Shown: piece after piece, positions 23,272 through 32,867 of the stretch | Position numbering within the stretch: position 1 is the first letter of the stretch | Layout of the letters: every line of letters begins with the position of its first letter | From: Romboutsia ilealis | GTDB taxonomy: Bacteria > Bacillota > Clostridia > Peptostreptococcales > Peptostreptococcaceae | Assembly: GCF_900015215.1 (NCBI RefSeq) | Contig: NZ_LN555523.1 | Span: forward strand, 1,616,381 to 1,680,380 | Direction of reading: 5' to 3' | DNA length: 64,000 bases | Made by a program: the position numbers and the translations under genes | Notes under the pieces: model-generated | Databases searched by the model: none | What the model was told of the DNA's origin: nothing | Seen by the model: only the letters and a program-made list of their open reading frames with translations

Positions 23272-24814
23272 CCCTTTTAGTTGTAAATTTATCTTTTATA
23301 ATAGATATAGCTTCATTAACCTCATCTATCTTAAGAATAACTACACCTATAAAGTAAACTGTAACTCCCACTAATACAGATGTTGATAATGATACTATCT
23401 GACTTATCATTCCACCTCTAACTATATTAGATATAAAGTCATAAAAGATTGTAGTTACAATTCCCATAACTACTCCTGATATTAAAGTCTTTATAAACAC
23501 AAAGGCTATTCTTTCTTCTCCAAAATTGCCTATCTTTTTTCTTAAACTTCTAAATAATAAAACTATACACACCAATGCTGATATACTTGTTGCTAAAGCA
23601 AGTCCTGCATGTCCCATATATCTTATTAATATTAAATTTAGTACTATATTAAGAGCCATTGCTATAGCTCCATTTACCATAGGTGTTTTTGTATCTTGTA
23701 TTGAATAAAATACCCTTGATAAAATATCTCTAAGTCCAAATCCAATGATACCGATAGAATAACAGAACAATGCACTTGAAGTCATTTGAGTTGCTCTTAA
23801 ATCAAATGCACCTCTCTCAAATAATAATTTAACTATTGGGGTAGATAAGACCATCGCCCCTATAGAAATCGGAATAACTAGTAATATTACATAATTTATC
23901 GACTTTACTATAGAATTATTAAATTCTTCTTTATTATTTCCAGCAGAAAGCTTAGATAATAAAGGATATATTACCGATGTTATAGACACTATAAAAATTC
24001 CCATAACAAATTCATTTAACTTATTAGCATAATTTAAAGATGATATACTTCCCTCTACTAAAGTAGATGCTAATGTTTTATCAACTAAACCATTTACTTG
24101 ATTTACAGCAACTCCCACAAATACTGGTGCCACTAATAATAATAATTTTTTTATATTCTTGTCTTTAAAGTTTATATATGCTTTATACTTATAACCTTTC
24201 TTTTTTGCAAAAGGTATTTGGAATAAAACCTTACTCAATATAGCAAGCAATGTTCCATATATTAATACCTTGCATCCAAATTTTGGACTTATAAATATAG
24301 AAATAATTATAACTATGTTATATGGAATCCCTAACATACCTGGTACCGCATAATTCTGATTAATTTGTAAAAACGGCATTAATACATCATTAACTCCAAT
24401 AAATATAATTCCTACTATTAATATTCTAGTAAATTCCACAGCTAATTTTAGCGTCTCACCTTCAAATCCTATAGCAAATATCTTTACTAATGGCTCTGTA
24501 AATATCATACAGACGATAGCTAATAAAGAACAAAACATTACCACGATGTTTATTAAATTATTAGAGAATTTTATAGCTTCTTTATCTCCTGACTTTTCCC
24601 TTATATCACAAAATAGCGGTATATATGATGTTCCTAATGCCATAGCAACACTTGTAAATATTACTATAGGTATATTTTGTGATATTATATATGCATCCGT
24701 AAAAGCAGATGCACCATATACTGATCCTAAACATAACTCTCTAAAAAATCCTAACACTTTCGATATTAATGTTAAAAACATCAAACCAATTGTTGTTTTT
24801 GCTATATTCGACAT
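23252..24814 (-). CDS. MurJ/MviN-type lipid-linked glycan flippase (Wzx role likely)
   Basis: A 520-residue membrane protein with 14 hydrophobic segments of the MOP superfamily. The MurJ-specific N-terminus is clear (MSNIAKTTIGLMFLTLISKV, then GFFRE and YGASAFTDAYIISQNIP). An FERGAFD segment and a SRVFYSIQDTKTPMV stretch follow. The start is moved to 24814 because AAAGGAGAAAAG precedes that ATG. Family members flip lipid II or lipid-linked repeat units. Being inside the polysaccharide operon, export of its repeat unit is the likely job. Confidence 0.9.
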   Translation of the reverse strand: MSNIAKTTIGLMFLTLISKVLGFFRELCLGSVYGASAFTDAYIISQNIPIVIFTSVAMALGTSYIPLFCDIREKSGDKEAIKFSNNLINIVVMFCSLLAIVCMIFTEPLVKIFAIGFEGETLKLAVEFTRILIVGIIFIGVNDVLMPFLQINQNYAVPGMLGIPYNIVIIISIFISPKFGCKVLIYGTLLAILSKVLFQIPFAKKKGYKYKAYINFKDKNIKKLLLLVAPVFVGVAVNQVNGLVDKTLASTLVEGSISSLNYANKLNEFVMGIFIVSITSVIYPLLSKLSAGNNKEEFNNSIVKSINYVILLVIPISIGAMVLSTPIVKLLFERGAFDLRATQMTSSALFCYSIGIIGFGLRDILSRVFYSIQDTKTPMVNGAIAMALNIVLNLILIRYMGHAGLALATSISALVCIVLLFRSLRKKIGNFGEERIAFVFIKTLISGVVMGIVTTIFYDFISNIVRGGMISQIVSLSTSVLVGVTVYFIGVVILKIDEVNEAISIIKDKFTTKRGGYSAK

Positions 24815-24977
24815 CTTTTCTCCTTTTTCCACTATTATAAATTTTTACTATTATTTTGATTTCCTATGAGATATTAACAAATATTTTATTTAAATTCTAT
24901 CTTTTCATTCTTCATTATCCTGTACTTTTATTCATTATTATTTTATTTTTATCGAAATGTTATCACCAAATACTTTA

Positions 24978-25310
24978 TTAAAATAATATACTTTGTCGAA
25001 AAATCAATAATTTTTCATCTAATTTTAAATTTTTTATTACATCATCTAAAACTGCTCTTGATTTTATTATTTCACCATAAGTTACTGCTAGCTTTTGAGT
25101 AACACTAAATTGATCTCCAGTAATCATTTGAGTATCTTCATTTTTTTCAGTATTTACTATTAAAGTTGTTTTTGCTTCATATACTGGCTTTAATACGAAA
25201 AAGCTTATAGCACCACTTACAACTGCTGCTATTACTGTTATAAGCGCTATTATCCAAAATCTTTTTTTAATAATTGCAAAATATTCTCTTAAATCAATCG
25301 TTTCTTCCAT
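24978..25310 (-). CDS. Truncated Wzz/YveK-type chain-length regulator
   Basis: A 110-residue remnant of a capsule chain-length protein that is normally 230-250 residues. The start (GGAGGAAAAAATGG) and first half look normal: LREYFAIIKKRFWIIALITV with the first transmembrane helix (about 19-41), the PVYEAKTTLIV stretch and FSVTQKLAVTYGEIIKSRAV. After NLKLDEKLL the frame leaves the family and stops. The periplasmic C-terminal half, the second membrane helix and the partner tyrosine kinase gene are absent. It may act in a truncated form or be a pseudogene. Confidence 0.75.
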   Translation of the reverse strand: MEETIDLREYFAIIKKRFWIIALITVIAAVVSGAISFFVLKPVYEAKTTLIVNTEKNEDTQMITGDQFSVTQKLAVTYGEIIKSRAVLDDVIKNLKLDEKLLIFRQSILF

Positions 25311-25322
25311 TTTTTCCTCCAT

Positions 25323-25618
25323 CTTTATATTTTCTACTTTTTCTGCTAATTTCCATAAAGTAATATAACATTATACGATTATTTTGTATATAGATTCGAC
25401 AAAATATCCTATATTAATACATGATTTAGTTCAATATTCTATTTTATATTATTTATAATCTTATGTTTTTTGTTATATTTTAACTATTTTGGTTAATTTT
25501 TTTAACAAATCAAAAGAATCTCAATAGTTAAATTATGTAAAATTACTATTCTACTTAATATATTTAATTTTATGAATTGTAAAAATATTCTAGATGAATA
25601 AAGTATTCTTTAAAATAA
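25323..25618. other. Gene-free A/T-rich stretch upstream of the polysaccharide operon
   Basis: About 300 bp with no plausible ORF. A TATAAT hexamer lies on the minus strand at about 25370-25375, about 60 bp upstream of the wzz start and a likely -10 for the polysaccharide operon. No convincing -35 match was found. Confidence 0.35.
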
Positions 25619-25668
25619 AAAAATACTCTATCATGTAGTATTTTATCTACACAATAGAGTATTTTATT
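25619..25668. terminator. Bidirectional terminator after ispG
   Basis: AAATACTCTATCATGTAG (25621-25638) pairs with CTACACAATAGAGTATTT (25647-25664) with an internal mismatch, followed by T-rich sequence. It ends the long ispG-side housekeeping operon. Confidence 0.75.
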
Positions 25669-25700
25669 ATATTTCATTTATATTAATTATTTCTTCTTTT

Positions 25701-26753
25701 TTAATATTTATCTATTTCTTCTAATAGTTCTTCAACTAATCTATCACCATTTATTTTTCTAACTATCTTGCCTTTCTTAAATAAAAGACCTTCACCCTTA
25801 CCACCAGCTATACCAATATCAGCTTCTCTAGCCTCCCCTGGACCATTAACAGCACATCCCATAATAGCTACTGTTATATCTTTTTCAATATTGTTTATTT
25901 TTTCTTCAACTTCATTAACCACACTTATAAGATCTATATTACATCTTCCACAAGTTGGGCAAGATACTACTTTTATCTTATCATTTAATAAATCTAAACT
26001 TCTAAGTATTTCCTTACCAACTATAACTTCTTCACAAGGGTCTCCTGTAAGGGATATTCTTATAGTGTCTCCTATTCCTTTAAGAAGTAATGCTCCAACT
26101 CCTATTGATGATTTTATAGTTCCTTTTTTAACACTTCCTGATTCTGTTATACCAATATGTAATGGATAGTCTACTTTTTTTGATATAAGCTCATATGCAT
26201 CTAATGTTTTGTATATATCAGAAGACTTTAAAGATATTACTATATTTCTAAAGTCTAAGTCTTCTAGTATTTTAACGTGATTTAATGCACTTTCAACTAA
26301 AGCTTCTGGTGTTGCTGATCCATATTTTTCTAGTAATTCTTTTTCAAGTGATCCACCATTAACACCTATTCTTATTTTTAAGTTTTTCTCCTTACATTTT
26401 TCAACAACCATTTTTACTCTGTCTATGCTACCAATGTTTCCTGGATTTATTCTAACTCCGTCTACTCCTTGGTCTATTACTTCAAGTGCTAGTCTGTAAT
26501 CAAAGTGTATATCTGCAATTATTGGTATGTTAACTTGTGATTTTATTTTTGCTATATTTTTAGCCGCAGTCATATCAGGTATTGCAACTCTAACTATATC
26601 ACACCCAACACTTTCTAATCTTTTTATCTGTGCTATTGTAGCTTTAGCATCTCTTGTATCTGTGTTTGTCATTGATTGTATACTTATAGGATTATTACCT
26701 CCTATTTTTACATTACCAACGCTAACTTCTCTAGATTGTCTTCTTTTATACAT
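25701..26753 (-). CDS. ispG: 4-hydroxy-3-methylbut-2-enyl diphosphate synthase
   Basis: A 350-residue enzyme of the non-mevalonate isoprenoid pathway that reductively opens MEcPP to HMBPP with a [4Fe-4S] cluster. Cluster Cys are at 265, 268 and 300 (CPTCGRC and IMGCAVNGPGEA), with Glu307 as the fourth ligand. The TIM-barrel start is VSVGNVKIGG with SIQSMTNTDT. The frame opens further upstream, at 26789, but those 12 codons lie in repeat copy g. The ATG at 26753 has GAAGGTGG in front of it and gives the family's normal N-terminus. It follows dxr and rseP, a common clostridial order. Confidence 0.96.
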   Translation of the reverse strand: MYKRRQSREVSVGNVKIGGNNPISIQSMTNTDTRDAKATIAQIKRLESVGCDIVRVAIPDMTAAKNIAKIKSQVNIPIIADIHFDYRLALEVIDQGVDGVRINPGNIGSIDRVKMVVEKCKEKNLKIRIGVNGGSLEKELLEKYGSATPEALVESALNHVKILEDLDFRNIVISLKSSDIYKTLDAYELISKKVDYPLHIGITESGSVKKGTIKSSIGVGALLLKGIGDTIRISLTGDPCEEVIVGKEILRSLDLLNDKIKVVSCPTCGRCNIDLISVVNEVEEKINNIEKDITVAIMGCAVNGPGEAREADIGIAGGKGEGLLFKKGKIVRKINGDRLVEELLEEIDKY

Positions 26754-26771
26754 TTTTCCACCTTCTATTTT

Positions 26772-26841
26772 AAAATTCGCTTCGCTCATGTCGCCAACGA
26801 TATATCCTTGCTACCACTACGGATACATCCGTTGCTCAAAA
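26772..26841 (+). repeat. Dispersed structured repeat, copy g
   Basis: AAAATTCGCTTCGCTCATG, core TCGCCAACG, arms ATATATCC / GGATACAT (one A-C on the plus strand, G-U on the minus strand) around TTGCTACCACTAC, then CCGTTGCTCAAAA. It lies in the rseP-ispG interval and reaches to within 20 bp of the ispG start codon. Confidence 0.9.
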
Positions 26842-26982
26842 TGTCATTTTTTTATTTTATAATTTCCTTATAAATAAAATAATATTTTCATTAATATAGC
26901 AAAGGATAATTTTCCTTTGCTATATTAATCTTTAAAGTTATCACTTTAAGTTTATTATTTAAATTATTTATTTAGTTAAAAT

Positions 26983-27993
26983 TTAAAATAATTTTAGTAT
27001 ATCTTTATATGTTACAAATAACATAAATCCCATTAAGACCATAAATCCTGCTGTATGTATCATAGCTTCTTTATTTGGATCTAATTTCTTTCCTCTTATA
27101 GCTTCTATGCCTAATATTAGTAATCTTCCACCATCAAGTGCTGGTATAGGAAGTAAGTTTAATATTCCTAGGTTTAAACTTATTACTGCTGCTATATATA
27201 TAAGGTTAATAATACCCATTTTAGCTGCATCTGAAACTATTCCTATAACTCCAACAGGTCCTGATACTGAGTTTTCAAATCCTCCTGGTATAGTGCCTGT
27301 AAATAGTTGAACAACAAATGTTAACATTTGCTTAATCATATCCCAAGTCATTATAAATGCTTTTGGTATTGATTTTAGTATGCTTTTTTCGTAAACAGGT
27401 GTTATACCTATAACATATTTTCCTTCTTCATTTTTTTCTGGTGTTATAGAAAAATCTTTAGTAGTGTTGTCTCTTTCTATTTTTATATTTATTGGCTGTG
27501 AAGTTTCTTTTGCTAAGTTATCAACTATATCTTGCCAATTTGAAATTTTTGCTCCATTTATTTCAATTATTTTATCGTTAACTTCAAGTCCTGCTTCTAT
27601 TGCAGGTGAATTTTCTAATACTTTTCCTAATACATTACTATCACTTGGACTTCCCAGGTATGCAAATACTGGTATAAAAAGTAATACTGTTAGTATTATA
27701 TTAAAGAATGGACCTGCAAATATTATGCTTGCTCTTTGAAGAAGTGTCTTTTTTCCAAAAGCACGAGGATCATTTGATTCTCCATCTTCACCTTCCATAC
27801 TTACATAACCTCCAAGAGGTAAAAGTCTTATAGAGTATTTTGTTTCACCTTTTTGAGTGGTATATATTTTAGGACCCATACCTATTGCAAATTCGTGGAT
27901 TCTTACACCTGCTTTTTTTGCAAATAGGAAATGTCCTAGTTCGTGTATAAATACTATTATTCCAAATAGTATTATTGCTGCTATTATAGTCAA
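26983..27993 (-). CDS. rseP: Site-2 metalloprotease (RseP/RasP family)
   Basis: A 336-residue intramembrane zinc protease that cleaves membrane-embedded anti-sigma factors or signal-peptide remnants. The zinc motif HELGH is at 17-21, the third ligand region NLLPIPALDGG is at 279-289 (LDGG at 286-289), and a PDZ domain spans about 115-195. The start is TTG at 27993 with GGAGG before it. It sits between dxr and ispG. Its substrate cannot be told from the window. Confidence 0.95.
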   Translation of the reverse strand: MTIIAAIILFGIIVFIHELGHFLFAKKAGVRIHEFAIGMGPKIYTTQKGETKYSIRLLPLGGYVSMEGEDGESNDPRAFGKKTLLQRASIIFAGPFFNIILTVLLFIPVFAYLGSPSDSNVLGKVLENSPAIEAGLEVNDKIIEINGAKISNWQDIVDNLAKETSQPINIKIERDNTTKDFSITPEKNEEGKYVIGITPVYEKSILKSIPKAFIMTWDMIKQMLTFVVQLFTGTIPGGFENSVSGPVGVIGIVSDAAKMGIINLIYIAAVISLNLGILNLLPIPALDGGRLLILGIEAIRGKKLDPNKEAMIHTAGFMVLMGFMLFVTYKDILKLF

Positions 27994-28007
27994 TATTGTA
28001 ACCTCCT

Positions 28008-29159
28008 TTATTGTATTAAGCTTTTAACATATTCTCTAGTCCATCTGTCAACTTCTAGTATTTCTTCTAGAGTTGGATTTTCTATACTATCATGTGCGTC
28101 TAGTGTTTCTTTTATGTATTTTGGTATATCGTAAAATCCTATTTTATCCTCTAAGAATGCTTCAACTAGTACTTCATTTGCACTGTTTAGTACTGCCGAA
28201 TATGTGCCTCCCATTTTTAAAGTGTCATATGCAAGTTTTAAGCATGGGAATGTTTCTAAGTCTGGTTCTTCAAATGTTAATGTTGCTATTTTAGTTAGGT
28301 CTAATCTTTCAAAACTATTTTCAAGTCTTTCAGGATATGTAAGTGCATATTGTATAGGAAGTCTCATGTCTGGACATCCAAGTTGAGCTATTACTGAGCT
28401 ATCGTTAAATTGAACCATTGAATGTATTATACTTTGTGGATGTACAACTACATCTATTTGATCAACTTCTACGTCAAATAGCCATTTAGCTTCTATTACT
28501 TCAAGTCCTTTGTTCATAAGTGTTGATGAGTCTATACTTATTTTTCTTCCCATTGACCAGTTAGGATGTTTTAATGCTTCATTTTTAGTTACATTTAATA
28601 GTTCTTCTTTTTTCTTTCCTCTAAATGGTCCGCCTGATGCAGTTAATATTATTTTTTCTATTTCTTTATAATTTTCTCCATTTAAAGATTGGAATATTGC
28701 ACTGTGCTCACTGTCTACTGGAAGTATTTTAACACCATTTTTCTTTGCTTCACTCATTACAAGCTTTCCTGCACATACTAGTGTTTCTTTGTTTGCAAGT
28801 GCTATGTCTTTTTTGTGTTTTATTGCTTCTAGCGTTGGAACAAGACCTATCATTCCAACTATTGCTGTTAAAAGTACATCAATTTCAGGAAGTGATGATA
28901 TAGTCTTTAGCCCTTCCATTCCACTTAGTACTTTTATATTAATATCACTTGGTATCATTGTTTTTAGTTTTTGTGCTGCATCTTCATTGTATACTGCTAC
29001 GTATTTTGGTTTAAATTCTTTTATTTGTTCTAGTAATAATTCTACGCTGCTATTTGCAGATATTGCTATTACTTCAAATTTATCTTTATGTTCTCTTACA
29101 ACATCTAGTGTTTGTTTTCCAATTGATCCTGTTGATCCCAGGATTGATATTTTCTTCAT
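28008..29159 (-). CDS. dxr: 1-deoxy-D-xylulose 5-phosphate reductoisomerase
   Basis: A 383-residue NADPH-dependent enzyme of the non-mevalonate pathway that makes MEP from DXP. The nucleotide-binding [13 protein letters not shown] is at 5-17. The substrate-binding region has [12 protein letters not shown], then [12 protein letters not shown] with the catalytic acidic residues, LTASGGPF, and [20 protein letters not shown]-type conserved sequence (about 203-222). Its neighbours ispG and uppS belong to the same isoprenoid route. Confidence 0.96.
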   Translation of the reverse strand: MKKISILGSTGSIGKQTLDVVREHKDKFEVIAISANSSVELLLEQIKEFKPKYVAVYNEDAAQKLKTMIPSDINIKVLSGMEGLKTISSLPEIDVLLTAIVGMIGLVPTLEAIKHKKDIALANKETLVCAGKLVMSEAKKNGVKILPVDSEHSAIFQSLNGENYKEIEKIILTASGGPFRGKKKEELLNVTKNEALKHPNWSMGRKISIDSSTLMNKGLEVIEAKWLFDVEVDQIDVVVHPQSIIHSMVQFNDSSVIAQLGCPDMRLPIQYALTYPERLENSFERLDLTKIATLTFEEPDLETFPCLKLAYDTLKMGGTYSAVLNSANEVLVEAFLEDKIGFYDIPKYIKETLDAHDSIENPTLEEILEVDRWTREYVKSLIQ

Positions 29160-29354
29160 AATTGTTTCCTTTCTATATTATTAGTATCATACTTTATATA
29201 TTATACCACTAAGTTAAACAAATTTATCCAGTTAAAAATAAATTTCATTTTAAATAATAACTTATATTACACAATATATTTAATTTGAATTTTAATTCAA
29301 ATTCATAACCACTTTTTCTACGGCCATTGAATAAGTGTTTTTTTATTTTACTAC

Positions 29355-29399
29355 ATAAAAAAGATCCCTAAGGATTTATATTCATTCCCTTGGGATCTT
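29355..29399 (-). terminator. Terminator of the frr-uppS-cdsA gene group
   Basis: AAGATCCCTAAGGAT and ATTCCCTTGGGATCTT form a long imperfect stem, followed on the minus strand by six Us. It lies directly after the cdsA stop. Confidence 0.8.
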
Positions 29400-29403
29400 A
29401 CTG

Positions 29404-30183
29404 TTATTTACTAAAAAGTATAATTGCATAATATACAAATGGTGCAACTAAAATTACACTGTCAAATCGATCTAATACTCCACCATGACCTGGTATTAAT
29501 TTGCCATAGTCTTTTATACCTACATATCTTTTTATAGATGATGCAAATAAATCCCCAAATTGAGCTACTATGCTTCCTATACTTCCTATTATTACCATAG
29601 CAGTCATATCTAAATTAAATAAATATCCAAATATAATACAACCTACAGTACTTCCTACAATTCCACCTATACTTCCTTCTACAGTCTTTTTAGGGCTTAC
29701 CTTTGGTATAAGCTTGTGTTTTCCAAATAAATATCCTGTAAAGTATGCAAATGTATCAGTAAGAAAGGCTACTATAAATATAGTCCATACATAAATCGAG
29801 CCTTTTTCAAAGCCGTTTAAAGTAAGAATTATAAAGTCTATAGATATAGCTACATAGAATATACTGAAAAATGTTATTGCAATATCAATTACATTATTTT
29901 TACATCTTAAAAGATAAGTTATAGAATACATGAATAATACAAATATGATTATGTAAGTATAGTCTATACTTAAATTAAGTATATTTTTTAGACCTATGTA
30001 TGCTATAAATATGTAGCCTATATTTTCTATAGGGTGTATATTCTTTGCATTAAATGCTTTATAAAATTCTCTTAAAGCCATGGCAAGTATTGCTATTTCT
30101 GCTATATATAATGGTACCCCACCAATTAAAATGAATATAAATAACGGTACTAAAGCTAATGCGGCTATCACTCTTGTAAGCAT
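29404..30183 (-). CDS. cdsA: Phosphatidate cytidylyltransferase
   Basis: A 259-residue membrane enzyme that makes CDP-diacylglycerol from phosphatidate and CTP. About eight hydrophobic segments. The CDS signature lies near the C-terminus: S-P-K-K-T-V-E-G-S-I-G-G followed by KRYVGIKDYGKLIPGHGGVL with the essential DRFDS motif. The start follows GGAGAACAATT. It lies directly after uppS, the usual order. Confidence 0.96.
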   Translation of the reverse strand: MLTRVIAALALVPLFIFILIGGVPLYIAEIAILAMALREFYKAFNAKNIHPIENIGYIFIAYIGLKNILNLSIDYTYIIIFVLFMYSITYLLRCKNNVIDIAITFFSIFYVAISIDFIILTLNGFEKGSIYVWTIFIVAFLTDTFAYFTGYLFGKHKLIPKVSPKKTVEGSIGGIVGSTVGCIIFGYLFNLDMTAMVIIGSIGSIVAQFGDLFASSIKRYVGIKDYGKLIPGHGGVLDRFDSVILVAPFVYYAIILFSK

Positions 30184-30199
30184 ATAATTGTTCTCCTTA

Positions 30200-30928
30200 C
30201 TACTTACTTAGTCCACCAAATCTCCTGTCTCTATTTTGATATACATATATTGCCTTTTGAAGTTCTTTTCTGTTAAAGTCTGGCCAGTGTATATCAGTAA
30301 AGTAAAATTCAGAATAAGCAGCTTCCCACATTAAGAAGTTGCTAAGTCTTTGTTCTCCACTAGTTCTTATTATCAAGTCAGGGTCTGGTATAGACTTTGT
30401 ATCTAAATAATTTTTTATAGTATTTTCATTTATTTCTTCTATATTTATTTTACCACATTTTGCATCATTTAATATATCTATTATGGCATTTTTTATATCA
30501 TCTCTACTTCCATAGTTTAGAGCAAGGTTTAAATTAACTCCAGTATTATCTTTAGTTAATTCAAATGCACTATTTAACTGCTCTATACAATTTTTAGGAA
30601 GCTTTGATATATCACCTATTGCTGTAACTTTTACATTATTTTTATGTAATTCTTTAATTTCTTTGCTTAAATAAGTAGATAAAAGAGTCATCAGTGTATC
30701 TACTTCAAGCTTAGGTCTTTTCCAGTTTTCTGTTGAAAAAGCATATAAAGTTAAATGTTTTACTTCTAATCTTTGACACTCTTTTATTACTTCTCTTATT
30801 GCTTCTACCCCCGCTTTATGTCCTGCAGTTCTAGGAAGAAATCTAGATTTTGCCCATCTACCGTTTCCATCCATTATTATAGCTATATGAGTAGGCACTT
30901 TTTCTAAATTTATGTCATAACTGTTCAT
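30200..30928 (-). CDS. uppS: Undecaprenyl diphosphate synthase
   Basis: A 242-residue cis-prenyltransferase that makes the C55 lipid carrier for peptidoglycan and surface glycans. The catalytic IIMDGNGRWAK (Asp in DGNGRW) is at about 17-27, followed by GHKAGVEAIRE, LTLYAFSTENWKRP and DPDLIIRTSGEQRLSNFLMW-type conserved sequence near the C-terminus. It supplies the carrier used by the priming glycosyltransferase at 22594. Confidence 0.96.
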   Translation of the reverse strand: MNSYDINLEKVPTHIAIIMDGNGRWAKSRFLPRTAGHKAGVEAIREVIKECQRLEVKHLTLYAFSTENWKRPKLEVDTLMTLLSTYLSKEIKELHKNNVKVTAIGDISKLPKNCIEQLNSAFELTKDNTGVNLNLALNYGSRDDIKNAIIDILNDAKCGKINIEEINENTIKNYLDTKSIPDPDLIIRTSGEQRLSNFLMWEAAYSEFYFTDIHWPDFNRKELQKAIYVYQNRDRRFGGLSK

Positions 30929-30964
30929 AGCTTTTGCCTCCAGTATAAAATTTGCTTAAATTAA

Positions 30965-31001
30965 AAGTTTCTGACCCCTATTTTAGGGAGTCAGAAAACT
31001 T
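30965..31001 (-). terminator. Hairpin overlapping the end of the 67-aa gene
   Basis: AAGTTTCTGACCCCT and AGGGAGTCAGAAAACTT pair with one mismatch and one bulge. The minus-strand flank is UUUUAAUUU. It may lower transcription between frr and uppS. Confidence 0.6.
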
Positions 31002-31181
31002 AGTTGTTAGTAATTCTACACAATTATCTAATTCTGATATTTTTATAACTTTAGGAATAATAAGCTTATCCGTGTCTTTTTTACCTTGTATAGATTTTAC
31101 AGTATATGTTATGTTTTTTTCTTTGAGATACTTTTCTACTTCTTCTAATTGAAGACCTAAAAGGTTATAATATTTGTTCAA
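30978..31181 (-). CDS. Small protein of unknown function between frr and uppS
   Basis: A 67-residue protein I do not recognise with certainty. Its first half (LLGLQLEEVEKYLKEKNITY) resembles the opening of a PASTA repeat (G-x-x-x-x-E-A-x-x-x-L), but there is no second repeat and no membrane segment. It is in line with frr (2 bp apart) and before uppS, and its end carries a hairpin. The coupling with frr suggests expression alongside ribosome recycling factor. Confidence 0.6.
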   Translation of the reverse strand: MNKYYNLLGLQLEEVEKYLKEKNITYTVKSIQGKKDTDKLIIPKVIKISELDNCVELLTTKFSDSLK

Positions 31182-31183
31182 TA

Positions 31184-31741
31184 TTATACCTCCATTATAT
31201 CTTTTTCTTTAGCTATTGCAGTTTGTTCTACTTCTTTTATGAATTTATCAGTTATCTTTTGAACTTCATCTTGTGCTTTCTTTAATTCGTCTTCAGTTAA
31301 TTCTCCGTCTTTTTCCATTTTCTTTAATGCATCATTTGCATCTCTTCTTTCGTTTCTAAGTCTTACTTTGAATTCTTCAGCAACCTTGTGAACTTTCTTA
31401 GCTAATTCTTTTCTTCTTTCTTCTGTTAAAGCAGGAACTGCTATTCTTATCACTTGACCGTCATTAGATGGGTTTAATCCTAAATCAGAATTTCTTATAG
31501 CTTTTTCTATGTCAGCCATAGAAGACTTGTCCCAAGGATTTATCATTAATGTTCTTGGTTCTGGAACTGATATAGCAGCCATTTGGTTTATTGGAGTTAA
31601 TGATCCGTAGTAGTCAACTCTTACCTTATCTAACATTTGAGCGTTTGCTCTTCCTGCTCTTATAGTTGTATATTCATGCTTTAGAGCATCTATTGTTTTA
31701 GTCATCTTAGCTTCTAATTGCTTATGTACATCTAATTTCAT
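31184..31741 (-). CDS. frr: Ribosome recycling factor
   Basis: A 185-residue protein that splits post-termination ribosomes together with EF-G. Typical stretches: [54 protein letters not shown] and the closing [19 protein letters not shown] site precedes the ATG. It lies 349 bp downstream of pyrH, an unusually wide gap that holds two structured elements. Confidence 0.97.
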   Translation of the reverse strand: MKLDVHKQLEAKMTKTIDALKHEYTTIRAGRANAQMLDKVRVDYYGSLTPINQMAAISVPEPRTLMINPWDKSSMADIEKAIRNSDLGLNPSNDGQVIRIAVPALTEERRKELAKKVHKVAEEFKVRLRNERRDANDALKKMEKDGELTEDELKKAQDEVQKITDKFIKEVEQTAIAKEKDIMEV

Positions 31742-31988
31742 AGTTTTTATCCTCCTATTATCTTATAATAATCTGTTGTACTAGTTATTTTACTAAATAT
31801 ATTGAAATTACTATATAAAGTTTTTGAACTATAAAAGTATAGTTTACTAGGCTATAGTGTTTTCAATAATCATATTTAACTAGCACAACGAGTTATAATA
31901 GTATTATATATCTTTATTTTACTTTATATAATACTTTTAATCTATATTAAAAATATATTTTACATTTTTTTATTTTAGTAATTCTCCT
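31742..31988 (-). other. pyrH-frr spacer with nested inverted repeats
   Basis: GTTGTACTAGTTA (about 31773-31785) and TAACTAGCACAAC (about 31879-31891) pair along 12 of 13 bases (G-U at the remaining one on the minus strand) and enclose a second small stem, AACTATA / TATAGTT. No ORF is seen. The arrangement suggests a structured mRNA leader for frr or an independent small RNA. Confidence 0.5.
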
Positions 31989-32064
31989 AGCGAAGATAAA
32001 AAATATATAAACCGAACCGACATTGTAGCTTGGAGGGAAGGTTATATATTTTTTATCGAGCGGC
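31989..32064 (+). ncRNA. Two-copy structured element, copy 1 (pyrH-frr spacer)
   Basis: An AGCGAAGAT flank leads into an arm of 19 bases starting GATAAAAAATAT (31995-32013). The conserved loop reads GAACCGACATT, two variable bases, AGC, one variable base and TGGAGGGA. The second arm, starting GGTTATATATTT (32040-32057), closes the stem with one bulge, and GAGCGGC ends the element. Copy 2 is at 40034-40106 with the same flanks and loop but different, still complementary, arms. Strand is arbitrary; it could be transcribed either way or be a DNA-level element. Confidence 0.6.
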
Positions 32065-32090
32065 GTTTAATAAAATAATTAATATAAGTA

Positions 32091-32807
<717 letters not shown>

Positions 32808-32832
32808 CTACATTCTTCCTAATATGTTTTTC

Positions 32833-32863
32833 AAAAAAAGAGAACACTTAAGTGTTCTCTTTT
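32833..32863. terminator. Terminator between tsf and pyrH
   Basis: AAAAGAGAACACTT followed immediately by AAGTGTTCTCTTTT, a perfect 14-bp palindromic stem with U-runs on both sides. It separates rpsB-tsf from pyrH. Confidence 0.85.
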
Positions 32864-32867
32864 ACAA

